A stretch of 64,000 nucleotides of DNA from Acidimicrobiales bacterium (GTDB lineage Bacteria; Actinomycetota; Acidimicrobiia; Acidimicrobiales; UBA8190): contig DATKSK010000030.1 in the NCBI GenBank assembly GCA_035531755.1, positions 117,101 to 181,100 of the forward strand, written 5' to 3'. The notes beneath the pieces are model-generated. The model saw only the letters and a program-made list of their open reading frames with translations, had not been told where the DNA came from and made no database searches. The position numbers and the translations under genes were made by a program. This document shows, one piece after another, positions 18,118 through 27,972 of this stretch (the stretch's first letter is position 1; the number at the start of each line of letters is the position of its first letter).

Positions 18118-18555
18118 GACCTCAATATCGGCCGTCCCGTGCCCGGCGTTGAGCCTCGTGTCGCCGATGCGGGACGGCGCGGCCTCCCCGGGGTTGGCCG
18201 GGCGCCGGTGGGGCCGATCGACGAGATTCCCGGGGCCCGCGGGGCCGGTACGCTCGGCCCTGGTCCGAATCCGGTGCTGACGTGGCCCGTGGGTGAGGTC
18301 GTCGCGTGGAACGGGATCCGGGTCCGGTGCACCGTGGTCGACCTGACGGCCGGGCTTCCGCCCCCGACCCCCCGACACCCTCACCGCCGCCACCAGCACC
18401 GTCGCCGGCGACGGCCCGCCGGTGATCCGCCGGGAGCGGCCCGAGGAGTACGCCGCGTGCCGCGAGATGCCGCGGCGCGGCGGGTGACCGCTACGGCGAG
18501 GTGGGCGTCGGTCCGTTCCCCCACGGCGACGGTGATGCGCCACGCGGCGAACGGG
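18118..18555. other. Gene-poor stretch between GGDEF and EthD genes
   Basis: About 440 bp without a confident gene. It holds the GGDEF gene's presumed promoter (GATATT at 18124-18129 on the minus strand) and a small frame-disrupted reading frame on the plus strand, listed separately. Confidence 0.6.
18274..18487 (+). pseudogene. Possible frame-disrupted small gene
   Basis: GTG 18274 opens a coding-like segment (WPVGEVVAWNGIRVRCTVVD). Its frame then becomes Arg/His/Pro-rich, while the +1 frame becomes coding-like (AGDGPPVIRRERPEEYAACR) and stops at 18487. The switch falls in a C-rich run near 18360-18372. It may be a decayed gene, a sequencing error or chance. I do not recognise the product. 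Confidence 0.3.
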
Positions 18556-18918
18556 TCATCCCGAGATCGGCCCGCTCCCCGCCATCACGACCACGGGCTC
18601 CTCGGTGAGCACGAAGGCCAGCCGGTCCACGTCGAGGAACTCGGGCAGGTCCGCCCACACGTCGGCGAAGTCCTTCTCGGCGATGTGGGCCCGGTACTCG
18701 TCCATGGAGTCGAACCACTGCACGGTCACCCCGTCGTACCCGCCGTCGTCCTCCGCCCCGTACTCGGCGAGCGGCCGGTGGTGCTGCTCGTAGCGCAGGA
18801 CGTGGCTCCCGCTGCGCGTCGACGCCACGAGGGGGCCGTGCCGGTCGCGCCAATAGGCGTGGAACTCCTCGGGCGACATGCCCTCCTTGCGCCGGACGAG
18901 GCACGTCAGCTTGACCAT
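18556..18918 (-). CDS. EthD-domain protein
   Basis: A 120-residue dimeric alpha/beta-barrel protein. VRRKEGMSPEEFHAYWRDRH followed by GPLVAST is the EthD signature; a second strand-helix unit follows (YDGVTVQWFDSMDEYRAHIA) and the protein ends in a strand (LTEEPVVVMAG). EthD proteins are small accessory or decyclase-like proteins in degradation pathways; the role here is unknown. GGAGGAAG precedes ATG 18918 by five bases and fixes the start, excluding an upstream in-frame extension. Confidence 0.88.
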   Translation of the reverse strand: MVKLTCLVRRKEGMSPEEFHAYWRDRHGPLVASTRSGSHVLRYEQHHRPLAEYGAEDDGGYDGVTVQWFDSMDEYRAHIAEKDFADVWADLPEFLDVDRLAFVLTEEPVVVMAGSGPISG

Positions 18919-19154
18919 GGTGGCTTCCTCCGTCGTGGCGACCTCGCACGGACCGAAGCGGCCACGTCGCTTCGGCGACCCGAAGGTTGCCACGCGCGCC
19001 GAGACACGGGCCATCCACGACGCCACGCTCGAGGCCGAGGGCGAGGACGCGGGCGCGGGCGGGCGACCCCCCGCTGGTACCGCCGACCTGCGCGCGGGTC
19101 GCCGAGCCGGCCGACGACGACCTGCACCGGGTGTGAGGCCGGCGGCGGCGCCGC

Positions 19155-19835
19155 TCAGCGCCCGAGGGCGAGCGCCACGAACCGGCCGAGCACGCGGCGG
19201 CCGACCTCTTCGACCACCCGGCGCTCCCGCCCGTCGAGGGTGACGCCCTCGGGGAGCTCGGGCGCCCAGGCCGCCGCCATGGCCGCGTCCAGCTCGACGT
19301 GGAACTGCAGCCCGTAGGCGGTGGCGCCGTAGCGGAAGGCCTGGTTCTGGTAGCGGTCGCCCCCGGCGAGCCGCACCGCGCCGTCGGGGATCCCGAACGT
19401 GTCCCCGTGCCAGTGGACGACGGGGAGGGTGGTGCCCTCGGGCCCCAGCACGGGGTCGGCCCGCCCGTCATCGGTGAGCGCGACGGAGCCCACGCCGACC
19501 TCCGGCTCGGGCCCCGTCGTGACCGGTGCGCCCAGCGCGGCGGCCAGCTGCTGCGCCCCCAGGCAGATCCCCAGGACGGGGACGTCCCGCCGCACGGCGT
19601 CGCCGATCCAGCGCCGCTCGATTTCGAGCCATCGGTGCTCGTCGGTGTCGTGCACGCCCATGGCCCCGCCCATGACCACGACGCCGCCCGACCGGTCGGG
19701 CGGCGGGAGGGGCTCGCCGAGGTCGAGGCGGACGACCGCCACCGCGACACCCGCGTCGGCGAGCACCCCGGCCAGCAGTCCGGGCCCCTCGTGCGGGGCG
19801 TGCTGCGCCACGACCCACGGCCCCGGCGCCGTCAA
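19155..19835 (-). CDS. Class I glutamine amidotransferase-like protein
   Basis: A 226-residue GATase1-domain protein resembling stand-alone GMP synthase-like amidotransferases. The nucleophile Cys lies in VPVLGICLGAQQLAAALGA, and the His/Glu partners in YGLQFHVELD. HAPHEGPGLLAGVL near the N-terminus and VVMGGAMGVHDTDEHRW are typical. The substrate is unknown. TTG 19835 overlaps the stop of the upstream PIG-L gene (TTGA) and is the preferred start; GTG 19811 is an alternative. Overlap with the PIG-L gene indicates one transcript. Confidence 0.86.
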   Translation of the reverse strand: MTAPGPWVVAQHAPHEGPGLLAGVLADAGVAVAVVRLDLGEPLPPPDRSGGVVVMGGAMGVHDTDEHRWLEIERRWIGDAVRRDVPVLGICLGAQQLAAALGAPVTTGPEPEVGVGSVALTDDGRADPVLGPEGTTLPVVHWHGDTFGIPDGAVRLAGGDRYQNQAFRYGATAYGLQFHVELDAAMAAAWAPELPEGVTLDGRERRVVEEVGRRVLGRFVALALGR

Positions 19836-20593
19836 GGGGTGAGGACGACCTGGAACGTCTCGGCCATGCGACCCGCGGGCAGGCCCGCCCGGCGGCCGCC
19901 GTCCTCGGCCCAGGAGCGCAGACGCTCGTCGAGCCACTCCCCCTCGCCCACCTGGCTGCGGTGGCGGCGCAGGGCGGCGATCTTGGTGTCGAACGTGTCG
20001 GTGATGTCGACGGCCCGGTTGGGCGTGGGCGCCGCCGTCAGCCAGATCTCGGGGACGGCGTGGGGCTCGAGGCCCTCCTCGAGCAGCTCGGGATGGGCGA
20101 ACGGGTTGCGGGCGTCGGGATAGACCGATGACACGGCGGCCTCGCCGGCCGCCAGGTGGTCGGGATGGCTGGCGCCGATGCGGTCCCACATCCGCTCGGG
20201 CGACTGGCACACCAGGCGCTGGGGTTGCACGCGCCGGATCTGGCGGCTGATGTCGCGCCGCAGCTCGATGCTGGGGGTCAGCCGGCCGTCGGGGTAGCCG
20301 AGGAAGACCACCTCGGTCACCCCCACCTCGGCCGCCGCGGCCCGCTGCTCCTCGCGCCGCAGCACGGCCATGTCGGCGCGGCTGACCGAGCGGTCGGACC
20401 CGCCCGCATCGCCGTCGGTCACGATGCAGTACGCCACCCCGATGCCGGCCTTGACCCACGTCGCCACCGATCCCGCCACACCGAAGTCGACGTCGTCGGG
20501 GTGGGCCGTCACCACCAGGATCCGCTCGACCCCGTCGGCCTCGTCGGCCCCCTCGAGGGGCAGCATGGGGTTCTCGATCCCGTCGTTCGCCAT
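19832..20593 (-). CDS. PIG-L family deacetylase
   Basis: A 253-residue Zn-dependent N-acetylglucosamine-type deacetylase (LmbE-like). The metal motif is ILVVTAHPDDVDFGVAG, with the downstream His ligand in ASHPDHLAAGEAA; VTDGDAGGSDRSVSRADMAV and EVVFLGYPDGRL are conserved. The superfamily includes MshB and Mca of mycothiol metabolism; this one resembles the general actinobacterial branch and cannot be assigned to either. TAGGAT ends seven bases before ATG 20593, with no ribosome binding site, so the transcript is probably leaderless. Confidence 0.9.
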   Translation of the reverse strand: MANDGIENPMLPLEGADEADGVERILVVTAHPDDVDFGVAGSVATWVKAGIGVAYCIVTDGDAGGSDRSVSRADMAVLRREEQRAAAAEVGVTEVVFLGYPDGRLTPSIELRRDISRQIRRVQPQRLVCQSPERMWDRIGASHPDHLAAGEAAVSSVYPDARNPFAHPELLEEGLEPHAVPEIWLTAAPTPNRAVDITDTFDTKIAALRRHRSQVGEGEWLDERLRSWAEDGGRRAGLPAGRMAETFQVVLTP

Positions 20594-20600
20594 GGCGGCG

Positions 20601-20606
20601 ATCCTA
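20601..20606 (-). promoter_or_regulatory. -10 element (TAGGAT) for PIG-L gene, probable leaderless start
   Basis: TAGGAT on the minus strand ends seven bases before ATG 20593. Confidence 0.5.
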
Positions 20607-20627
20607 CCGGTGGCCTTCCCCGGGCCG

Positions 20628-21902
20628 TCAGCGCGGCGAGCCGATCCCGATGCGGGCCAGCTGGTCGAGCCCGGCGACCAGCGCCTGCTCGGCGCGCGCC
20701 GCGAACGGCGCCCACCCGGCGGGACCGGTGCCGAGCGAGTCGGCCTCGTCCCACAGCGCGTCCTCGACGGGTGCGAGCACGGCGCGCACCGCCGCCAGCG
20801 CGCCCGGCTCCGCCTCCACCGCACGGCCCACCGCCGCGAAGCGCGCCGCCATCGGCTCGCGGCCGAGCGCGCCGGGGATCGGCGCCGGCGCGCCGGCCCG
20901 GGGTCTCGCACGGGCCCGGGGTCTGGCGCCGGCGGTGTCGGGTGCCGGTGCGAGGACGGGCACGAACACCGACGCGCAGGGGTTGCCCAGCGCCACCCAC
21001 GCCCGGGCCGGCCCCGATCGTCCGGCATGCAGCTCGGCCACCATCGACGCCGTCGTCGCCTCGAAGTCCCGGACGTGCATGCACACGGTGACCCCGGTCC
21101 CGTCGGCCAGGACGGCCGTGGGCGGGTCGACCACGGGGCCGCCCGATCCCGGCGCGCCCCACGGGCCCGATCCGTGGTCGCGCAGGTGGGCCACAGCCGC
21201 GCGGGGATCGGCCCGCGAGGCGCCCGACGCCGGGCGGCCCGCGACGAAGGCGCGGCTGGCGGCCAGGCGCCCGTCGGCGAACCCCGTGGGGGTGGCCGGG
21301 TCGCGCCAGCTGTCGACGTCGGTCCCGGGCGCGACGTCGGGCGAGGCCCGGGTCCAGTCGGCGCGCAGGGTGAGGCGATTCGAGATGGCGCCGCCGCCGA
21401 CGACCGGGCGCGCCGCCCACCGCCGTCCCGAGGTCTCGAGCACCCAGGCGCTGACAGGGTCGGCGACCAGGAACGAGGACCAGTAGGCGAGCGCATGCAC
21501 CTCGTCGCCCATGCCGCCCTGGCCGTGACGCTCCAGGAGCGACGTCATGACGTCGACCGCCTCCGCCGCGCTGCGGGCGCGCTCGAGGCCCAGGCGGACG
21601 AGGTCCATGCCGATGAGCGCGGGCGGGACCAGGGCCGGGTCGTCGACGGTGTTGACCATCTCGTTGCCGATGGCCACGCCGTGCTCGTTGACCCCGTGCT
21701 CGGCGCCCCACAGCCACAGCGGCCGGGACAGCAGCGTGGCCGCCGCACCGGTGTCGTCGAGCTCGAGGTACTGGGTGCGGACGATGCCGCCCGGTGCCCG
21801 GCGGCCGTGGGCCTCGACGACCTGCGGCTCGGTGACCGGCCGGTCGGAGTTCTTGGCGAACAGCGTCACGCCGTCGCCGAGGAGGCACAAGGTGTCGCAC
21901 AC
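20628..21902 (-). CDS. Secernin-like C69-family hydrolase
   Basis: A 424-residue Ntn-hydrolase-type protein. The start MCDTLCLLGDGVTLFAKNSD has Cys2 as the likely nucleophile, exposed after removal of the initiator residue; LWLWGAEHGVNEHGVAIGNE and DLVRLGLERARSAAEAV match secernin/C69 dipeptidases. A Pro/Arg-rich insertion occurs near residue 330. Start GTG 21902 is fixed by the need for Cys2. The enzyme is probably cytoplasmic and the substrate unknown. It sits upstream of the PIG-L gene on the same strand with a 34-bp gap, but that gene appears to have its own promoter. Confidence 0.85.
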   Translation of the reverse strand: MCDTLCLLGDGVTLFAKNSDRPVTEPQVVEAHGRRAPGGIVRTQYLELDDTGAAATLLSRPLWLWGAEHGVNEHGVAIGNEMVNTVDDPALVPPALIGMDLVRLGLERARSAAEAVDVMTSLLERHGQGGMGDEVHALAYWSSFLVADPVSAWVLETSGRRWAARPVVGGGAISNRLTLRADWTRASPDVAPGTDVDSWRDPATPTGFADGRLAASRAFVAGRPASGASRADPRAAVAHLRDHGSGPWGAPGSGGPVVDPPTAVLADGTGVTVCMHVRDFEATTASMVAELHAGRSGPARAWVALGNPCASVFVPVLAPAPDTAGARPRARARPRAGAPAPIPGALGREPMAARFAAVGRAVEAEPGALAAVRAVLAPVEDALWDEADSLGTGPAGWAPFAARAEQALVAGLDQLARIGIGSPR

Positions 21903-21948
21903 GGCGCCCGGCGCCGCCTCGCCGCTCAGCCCCCGGGGGGCAGCGGCC

Positions 21949-23187
21949 TCAGGCCGCGCCCTCGTCGGGCTGCCAGCCCGCCAGGTCCCCGAGGCGGGGG
22001 TCGTTCGAGAAGATCTCGATGATCGGCGCCCGCAGGCCCAGGCGCTTCTGGATCCGCTCGATGTCGAGGATCTCGTTCCACAGCACCAGGGTGGCCACCA
22101 CGCCCGTGCCGCCGGCGCGGGCCGTGCGGCCCGACCGGTGCAGGTAGGCCTTGTGGTCCTCGGGCGGGTCGTAGTGGACCACGACGTCGACGTCCTCGAT
22201 GTCGAGGCCGCGTGCCGCCACGTCGGTGGCCACGAGGACGTGCAGGCGGCCGGCGGTGAAGTCCTCCAACGCCTTCTCGCGGCTCGACTGCCGGAGGTCG
22301 CCGTGGATCGCCGCGGCCCGCACGCGCTCGCGCCCGAGCTGCTCGACCAGGCGGTCGGCGCCGCGCTTGGTGCGCACGAAGACGAGCGCCTTGGTCGCCC
22401 CGTGACAGATCGACGCCGCCACCTTCACCTTGTCCATCTGGTGGACCTGGAGGAAGCGGTGCTCCATGGAGTCCACCGTCGGCTTGGCCGAGGCGACCTC
22501 GTGGCGAACGGGGTCGTGCAGGTGGCGCTTGATGACACGGTCGACGTCGCCGTCGAGGGTGGCCGAGAACAGCATCGTCTGGTGCCGGCCCTCGATCCGG
22601 CGCAGGACCCATTCCACCTGCGGGAGGAATCCCATGTCCGCCATGCGGTCGGCCTCGTCGAGCACCACCACCTCGATGTCGGCGAGCGACACGGCACGGC
22701 GCTCGGTGAGGTCGATCAGGCGGCCCGGGGTGGCGATCACGACGTCGACGCCCTTGGTGAGCTTCTTGATCTGGCGCTCGATGTCGGCGCCCCCGTAGAC
22801 GACGACGACACGGCGGCCGGCGGCGTCGCCGAGCGGCTGCAGGACGTCGGCGACCTGGACGGCGAGCTCGCGCGTGGGGACGAGCACGAGGGCGCGGGGC
22901 CGGTTGGGGGCGCCCTTGGCCGCCCGCATCAGCATGGGCAGGCCGAAGGCGAGGGTCTTGCCCGAGCCCGTCTTGGCCTTGCCGCACACGTCACGGCCGG
23001 CGATGCCGTCGGGGATGGTCAGCGCCTGGACGGGGAAGGGTGCGTTGATCCCCTGGGAGGACAGCACGTCCACCAATTCCCGTGCCACGCCGAGCTCGCC
23101 GAAGGTGGCGGCGGGGACGGGCTCGGGCGTGTCGGTGTCGATTGCGGAGGATTCACCCTCCGCGAGGCGTTCGGAGGTCTGCGTCAT
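21949..23187 (-). CDS. DEAD-box ATP-dependent RNA helicase
   Basis: A 412-residue RNA helicase with both RecA-like domains. Motifs in order: Q-motif region (ATFGELGVARELVDVLSSQG), I (AKTGSGKTLAFGLP), Ia (LVLVPTRELAVQV), GG, II (VVLDEADRMADMGF), III (SATLDGD), IV (KALVFVRTKRGADRL), V (VATDVAARGLDIEDVD) and VI (YLHRSGRTARAG). There is no C-terminal RNA-binding extension, so it is the short RhlE-type form. Role: RNA remodelling, perhaps ribosome assembly or cold adaptation (inferred). Confidence 0.95.
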   Translation of the reverse strand: MTQTSERLAEGESSAIDTDTPEPVPAATFGELGVARELVDVLSSQGINAPFPVQALTIPDGIAGRDVCGKAKTGSGKTLAFGLPMLMRAAKGAPNRPRALVLVPTRELAVQVADVLQPLGDAAGRRVVVVYGGADIERQIKKLTKGVDVVIATPGRLIDLTERRAVSLADIEVVVLDEADRMADMGFLPQVEWVLRRIEGRHQTMLFSATLDGDVDRVIKRHLHDPVRHEVASAKPTVDSMEHRFLQVHQMDKVKVAASICHGATKALVFVRTKRGADRLVEQLGRERVRAAAIHGDLRQSSREKALEDFTAGRLHVLVATDVAARGLDIEDVDVVVHYDPPEDHKAYLHRSGRTARAGGTGVVATLVLWNEILDIERIQKRLGLRAPIIEIFSNDPRLGDLAGWQPDEGAA

Positions 23188-23396
23188 CTGTCGTTCTGCT
23201 CACTTGCTCTTCGTTCGGCCGCCCATCGGCCGTCGGGGGCGGGCCCGCCTCGGGTGACTCCGCCCTGGTCGTGGTGTCCGCGACCCTCGAAGAAACAGGT
23301 GAGGAAGACCCCGTGCTCGCGGCGCTGGCCGCGGCACGCACCGCCCAGTGTACCGGTTCGGGCCTGCGAACAGGACCTTTGCCGCGCCCGCCCTGG

Positions 23397-25282
<1,886 letters not shown>

Positions 25283-25438
25283 CGCCACCGAGTCTCGCGC
25301 ACGGCGCTCCCGCCCGCGGGGCGTGGCGTTGTGCCATCGTGGGGCGGGCGCGGCGCCCGGGGGGCGGTTTCACCCCGACGACACGAAAAGCACCCGTGGC
25401 GACACGGATCAGGGAACGGATCAGGGAGGAGCATCCCG

Positions 25439-25915
25439 TTGGCACCGGAGAAGACCAGGCTCGAGGCGGGCGACAGGGCCCCGGCGTTCACGCTGCCGGA
25501 CCAGGACGGCTCCAAAGTGTCACTGCGCGCCTTCGCCGGCGCGCCGGTGGTGATCTACTTCTACCCGGCCGACGACACCCCGGGCTGCACCAAGGAGGCG
25601 TGCCAATTCAACGACAACCTCCGCGCCTTCTCCCGGGCGGGCGTCCCCGTCGTCGGCGTCTCGCCCGACGGCGCCGAGGCCCACACCCGGTTCCGTGAGA
25701 AGTACGGGCTGCGCTTCCCCCTGCTCAGCGACACCGACCACAAGGTCATGGAGCGCTACGGCGCCTGGGGCGAGAAGACCCTCTACGGGAAGAAGTCGGT
25801 GGGGGTCATCCGCTCCACCTTCCTGGTCGGGGCCGACGGCACGGTGCGACGCGCCTGGTACCACGTAAAGGCCGACGGCCACGCCGACAAGGTGCTCGCC
25901 GAGCTGGGGGGCTGA
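25439..25915 (+). CDS. bcp: Thioredoxin-dependent peroxiredoxin (Bcp/PrxQ)
   Basis: A 158-residue peroxiredoxin reducing hydrogen peroxide and organic peroxides with thioredoxin-type donors. DDTPGCTKEACQFND contains peroxidatic Cys50 and resolving Cys55, the alpha2-type PrxQ arrangement. GDRAPAFTLPDQDG, FPLLSDTDHKVMERYGAWGE and RSTFLVGADGTVRRAW are typical. The start is TTG 25439: GGGAGGA lies eight bases upstream and no other start gives the right N-terminus. It is divergent from thiC, whose riboswitch leader lies in between. Confidence 0.93.
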   Translation: MAPEKTRLEAGDRAPAFTLPDQDGSKVSLRAFAGAPVVIYFYPADDTPGCTKEACQFNDNLRAFSRAGVPVVGVSPDGAEAHTRFREKYGLRFPLLSDTDHKVMERYGAWGEKTLYGKKSVGVIRSTFLVGADGTVRRAWYHVKADGHADKVLAELGG

Positions 25916-25938
25916 GCCGGGGCCGCCCGCGTCTGCGC

Positions 25939-26730
25939 TCAGCGCTGGTGGCGAGGGCACCACCAGCTGGTGCGGCCGCCCACCGTGCTGCGCACGAGCT
26001 CGGTGCCGTCGCGAGGGCAGCGGCCGCCGGGGACCCGCTCGGGCATGAGGTCGCCCAGGTGGGACCCGCCGCGGGCCATGAGCAGCGCCAGGGTCCCCCG
26101 GAGGTGGCGGTGGAGGCGGCGGTGCTCGGCGGGCGTCAGTGAACCGGAACGCCGCTGCGGGGCGAGCGAGGCGCGCCACAGCACCTCGTCGGCGATGAGG
26201 TTGCCCACGCCCGCCAGGCGGCGCTGGTCCATGAGCCGCGCCTTCACGGCGACCTCGCTGCCGTCGAGCGCCCGGCGCAGGGCGGCGGCGGTGACGACGA
26301 GAGCGTCGGGGCCCAGCACGGACTCGTCGGGGTCGAGCTCCACCCCCCCGAGCAGCCGCGGGTCGCGCACGACCATGGCGCCGCCGTCCTCGAACCGGAC
26401 GAGGAAGCGGTCCCACACGGTTTCCTCGCGGTCGCTCGAGTAGACGAGCCGGTCCACGCCGGCGCGGCCGTCGAGCAGGAGCCGGCCGGTCATGCCGAAC
26501 CGCAGCCCCAGCCGGCGGCCATCCCCGGCGTCGCCCATGTCGAGCACCAGGAGCTTGCCGTGGCGCCGGGCGGCCGTGAACGAGGCCCCATCGAGCGCGG
26601 CGAGGAGGTGCTCGGGCGACGCCTGGCCCCGTACGTACCGGCGGTCACCGAGCTCGGCGCGCCTGACCCGCCGCCCGAGCGCGCCCTCGGCCAGCCGCCG
26701 GTACGCCTCGACCTCGGGCAACTCGGGCAC
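25939..26730 (-). CDS. Fpg/Nei-family DNA glycosylase
   Basis: A 263-residue base-excision-repair glycosylase/AP lyase. The start PELPEVEAYRR provides the catalytic Pro and Glu after removal of the initiator; the H2TH region is RRLAGVGNLIADEVLWRASL. The zinc-finger segment is unusual: CPRDGTEL...WWCPRHQR, with Asp and His where the second Cys of each pair normally sits. Whether it binds oxidised purines or pyrimidines cannot be decided. GTG 26730 is fixed by the PE requirement and lies eight bases after TAGCGT. It is divergent from the FrhB-like gene with 25 bp between starts. Confidence 0.9.
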   Translation of the reverse strand: MPELPEVEAYRRLAEGALGRRVRRAELGDRRYVRGQASPEHLLAALDGASFTAARRHGKLLVLDMGDAGDGRRLGLRFGMTGRLLLDGRAGVDRLVYSSDREETVWDRFLVRFEDGGAMVVRDPRLLGGVELDPDESVLGPDALVVTAAALRRALDGSEVAVKARLMDQRRLAGVGNLIADEVLWRASLAPQRRSGSLTPAEHRRLHRHLRGTLALLMARGGSHLGDLMPERVPGGRCPRDGTELVRSTVGGRTSWWCPRHQR

Positions 26731-26738
26731 GGTGCCCG

Positions 26739-26748
26739 ACGCTACTGT
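26739..26748. promoter_or_regulatory. Overlapping bidirectional -10 element for glycosylase and FrhB-like genes
   Basis: The ten bases ACGCTACTGT hold TACTGT on the plus strand (seven bases before GTG 26756) and TAGCGT on the minus strand (eight bases before GTG 26730). Both share the central TA. Neither gene has a Shine-Dalgarno sequence, so both transcripts are probably leaderless. Confidence 0.55.
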
Positions 26749-26755
26749 GGGCGCC

Positions 26756-27877
26756 GTGCCTCCCGAGAAGCCCCACTGGGCCCAGCTGTACCAGGAGGTG
26801 GTGACGTCAGGGCTGTGCACGGGGTGCGCCGGCTGCATCATCGCCTGCCCGCACGATGTCCTGAAGTACAACGACCAGGACGGCGCCTACCGCCCGTGGA
26901 AGGTCGACGAGGACGGCGGCCCGGTCGACTGCACCCATGGCGCCAAGGGCTGCACGATGTGCACCCGCGCCTGCCCCCGCTTTCGCACCTGGGAGAGCGA
27001 GATCGACACCTTCATGTTCGGGCGCGAGCGCACGCCGGACGAAGTGGCCGGCCTCACCGGCGACATCGTGCTGGCCCGGGCGACCGACCCCGTGGTCCGC
27101 GATACCGGGCAGGACGGCGGCCTCGTGTCGGCCATCCTCATCTGGGCGCTCGAGCACGACCGCATCGACGCCGCCCTGGTGTCCGCCCTCGAGGGCGAGG
27201 GGACGTGGAAGGCGGTGCCGGCCGTGGCCCGCACCCGCGACGAGGTCCTGGCGGCCGCCGGGTCGCGCTACACCTACAGCGCCAACACGCTCGCCTACCC
27301 CCGGGCCATCGAGGACGGGGCCGAGCGCATCGCCCTCGTGGGGATGAGCTGCCAGGCCTCGGTCCCCGCCGTGATGTCGGCACGCAAGGCGGGCAAGGTG
27401 GCCCGGCGCCTGGCGCTGACCATCGGCCTACTGTGCTCGAAGACCTTCGACGACGCCATCTTCCCCGAGCTCTTCGAGGCCAAGTACGGCCTGGAGCGCA
27501 GCGCCATCACCAAGATCAACATCAAGGGCGTGTTCCAGATCTGGACGAGTGACGGCGGGTACCACGAGGTCCCGCTCAAGGAGGGCCACGCCTGGACGCG
27601 CGAGGGCTGCAAGGCCTGCCCGGACTTCTCGGCCGAGCACGCCGACATCTCCACCGGCGGCATCGGCGCCTTCGGTGACTGGACGCTCACCATCGTGCGC
27701 ACCGACCAGGGGCGCGAGATCATGGCGGGCATGGCCGCCGACGGGGCCGTCGAGACCAGGCCGGGCGACGACGACCCCGGGGCGCTCGAGCTGCTGCGCA
27801 AGCTCGCGCGTGTGAGCCGGCGCCGCTGGCCCGGGACCGCAGTCGCCGGGCCGGAGCGCACCTCCTCAGCGGTCTGA
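26756..27877 (+). CDS. FrhB-like coenzyme F420 hydrogenase/dehydrogenase beta-subunit family protein
   Basis: A 373-residue iron-sulfur flavoprotein. Two Cys clusters near the N-terminus, CTGCAGCIIACPHDVLKYN and CTMCTRACPRF, could bind [4Fe-4S] centres. The rest matches the FrhB N- and C-terminal domains: RDTGQDGGLVSAILIWALEH, LVGMSCQASVPAV, TIGLLCSKTFDD, KINIKGVFQIW and CKACPDFSAEHADISTGGIG. FrhB relatives move electrons between Fe-S/FAD centres and F420; the partner is unknown and no hydrogenase gene is nearby. GTG 26756 follows TACTGT by seven bases. Confidence 0.88.
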   Translation: MPPEKPHWAQLYQEVVTSGLCTGCAGCIIACPHDVLKYNDQDGAYRPWKVDEDGGPVDCTHGAKGCTMCTRACPRFRTWESEIDTFMFGRERTPDEVAGLTGDIVLARATDPVVRDTGQDGGLVSAILIWALEHDRIDAALVSALEGEGTWKAVPAVARTRDEVLAAAGSRYTYSANTLAYPRAIEDGAERIALVGMSCQASVPAVMSARKAGKVARRLALTIGLLCSKTFDDAIFPELFEAKYGLERSAITKINIKGVFQIWTSDGGYHEVPLKEGHAWTREGCKACPDFSAEHADISTGGIGAFGDWTLTIVRTDQGREIMAGMAADGAVETRPGDDDPGALELLRKLARVSRRRWPGTAVAGPERTSSAV

Positions 27878-27972
27878 CCCGCCCCGCACCGCGTCGCGCC
27901 GGTCGGTCGCGCCCGCCCGCCCGTCCGCCCGGCGCGCTCTCTGCCACCGCTCCACCCGACGGCCCCTGCGGT

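Noticed and set aside
18878..19243. Plus-strand frame overlapping the EthD gene
   Set aside because: Its 5' half is antisense to the EthD gene, which has a strong ribosome site and family motif; only the last 25 codons of another frame look coding-like.
19832..20593. MshB or Mca of mycothiol metabolism
   Set aside because: The PIG-L signature is shared by several subfamilies; no mycothiol gene is adjacent and no subfamily-specific motif could be confirmed.
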